Source of the DNA: Piromyces finnis
Taxonomy: Eukaryota; Neocallimastigomycota; Neocallimastigomycetes; Neocallimastigales; Neocallimastigaceae
Direction: 5' to 3'
Assembly (NCBI GenBank): GCA_002104945.1
Contig: MCFH01000003.1
Location: 62,001 to 126,000 of the forward strand
Length of the DNA: 64,000 nucleotides
In this document: positions 63,304-64,000 of the stretch, piece by piece
Layout: every line of letters starts with the position of its first letter
Position numbering within the stretch: position 1 is the stretch's first letter
Translations under genes and position numbers: made by a program
The notes under the pieces: generated by a model
Told to the model about the DNA's origin: nothing
Database searches by the model: none
Seen by the model: only the letters and a program-made list of their open reading frames with translations

Positions 63304-63877
63304 TGTTATCTTATATTGTTTTATCTCGACAGCTATTGTACGAGCTTTAACAATATCTACTAGTTTTATTAATTTATTTTAAGTTATTTTATAGTTTTAA
63401 TAGTTTTATTATTTTAATAATATTTATATAGAATAATAACACCAGATTTATTCTATAAAATATTATTTATTATTAACACAATAATTACAAATTAGACAAG
63501 TTTAATTTCGTTTTATATTTTCTTTTATTTATTGTTCTTACGCTCTTTTTAACAATAATTTTTATTATATAAAAACTTATTTTTGTCTTTTAAATATTAT
63601 TATGTATTCACTAATTAATTATATTAACTATTATTAAAATTTAACTTATTATTAGTAATCTAAGTCTTCTCATTTTCTACTAAAAATTATTATTATTCTT
63701 TATATTAAAAATTATTTTTATAATTTAACCCAATCAAATATATAAATTTATAAAATATTTGATTTTATGTAAATTATATTTTTATGCTAAACTATATAAA
63801 ATTATTTAATAATTATTTTATAATAAAATTTTCTACTAATATCAAATGTATAATATATTTATAATTATTATTTATCA
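63304..63877 (-). repeat. LTR B-R, main part
   Basis: Reverse complement of LTR B from its start (TTATCA at 63872-63877) to TAACA, where LTR D was inserted. The rest is at 26010-26048 and 34540-34556. Flanked by TTTTT at 63878-63882. Confidence 0.82.
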
Positions 63878-63883
63878 TTTTTT

Positions 63884-64000
63884 TGTAAGAAATAATAATT
63901 ACTTCAATCTAAATAATTAATATTTCTTATTAGTTTAATAATTTATTTATTTATTTAGTTACATAATGTTTTATACACATAATTTATTTATTTAATTTAT
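63884..64000 (+). repeat. Start of an E4-like LTR, cut by the window edge
   Basis: TGTAAGAAATAATAATTAC resembles the E4 LTR start but is diverged. It adjoins LTR B-R through a T run. Too short to classify firmly. Confidence 0.5.

Overview
This window is a retrotransposon thicket in an extremely AT-rich eukaryotic chromosome. I see no protein-coding host gene. The only host genes are two nuclear-type tRNA genes: tRNA-Ala(TGC) at 34571-34642 (+) and tRNA-Thr(TGT) at 34907-34978 (-). Everything else is LTR retrotransposons, solo LTRs and LTR remnants nested in one another. The mixture of Tf1/sushi-like chromoviruses, other Ty3/Gypsy elements and one Ty1/Copia element, with asparagine-rich proteins and very AT-rich noncoding DNA, suggests a fungus, possibly an AT-rich early-diverging lineage such as the anaerobic gut fungi. 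That assignment is inference only.

Names E1-E7, E2b and LTR-A1, A2, B, C, D and LTR3/LTR4 are local labels. Left to right: an E3-family LTR fragment (1-645, minus); E1 (646-6098); solo LTRs A1, A2 and LTR3 (6103-9106); decayed AT-rich sequence (9107-10523); LTR B-L (from 10524) carrying the Copia element E2 (10641-23567, minus), itself split by the ORF-less LTR element E2b (14285-21210); LTR C (24068) and LTR D-L (24882-26009); LTR C-R (26049) split by E3 (26826-34503, minus); the two tRNA genes; E4 (34994-41264); E5 (41268-48298); solo LTR B (48303-48934); a solo E4-family LTR (48941-50544) split by LTR C2; E7 (50548-55754); E6 (55792-62151, minus); LTR D-R (62176-63303); LTR B-R (63304-63877); the start of another E4-like LTR (63884-64000). 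Most units have 5-bp target-site duplications (TSDs) that can be read directly, so the nesting order is well supported.

Five themes stand out. (1) Elements without a chromodomain (E4, E5, E7) and LTR B lie end to end in one 9-15 bp slot upstream of a tRNA 5' end, while chromodomain elements (E3, E6) and LTRs C and D sit inside other elements. (2) The TSDs of the two inverted LTR D copies are swapped, which indicates inversion of about 36 kb. (3) E1, E2b, E3, E4 and E6 carry Tf1-type self-primers of 11-12 nt; E5 matches the tRNA-Ala present in this window; E2 appears to use a half-tRNA-Lys. (4) E3, E5 and E7 have complete -1 frameshift modules (slippery heptamer, stop, 6-7 nt spacer, hairpin). 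(5) Two elements are unusual by composition: E7 has Gag and integrase but no protease, reverse transcriptase or RNase H, and E2b has no ORF but carries eight covarying hairpin repeats.
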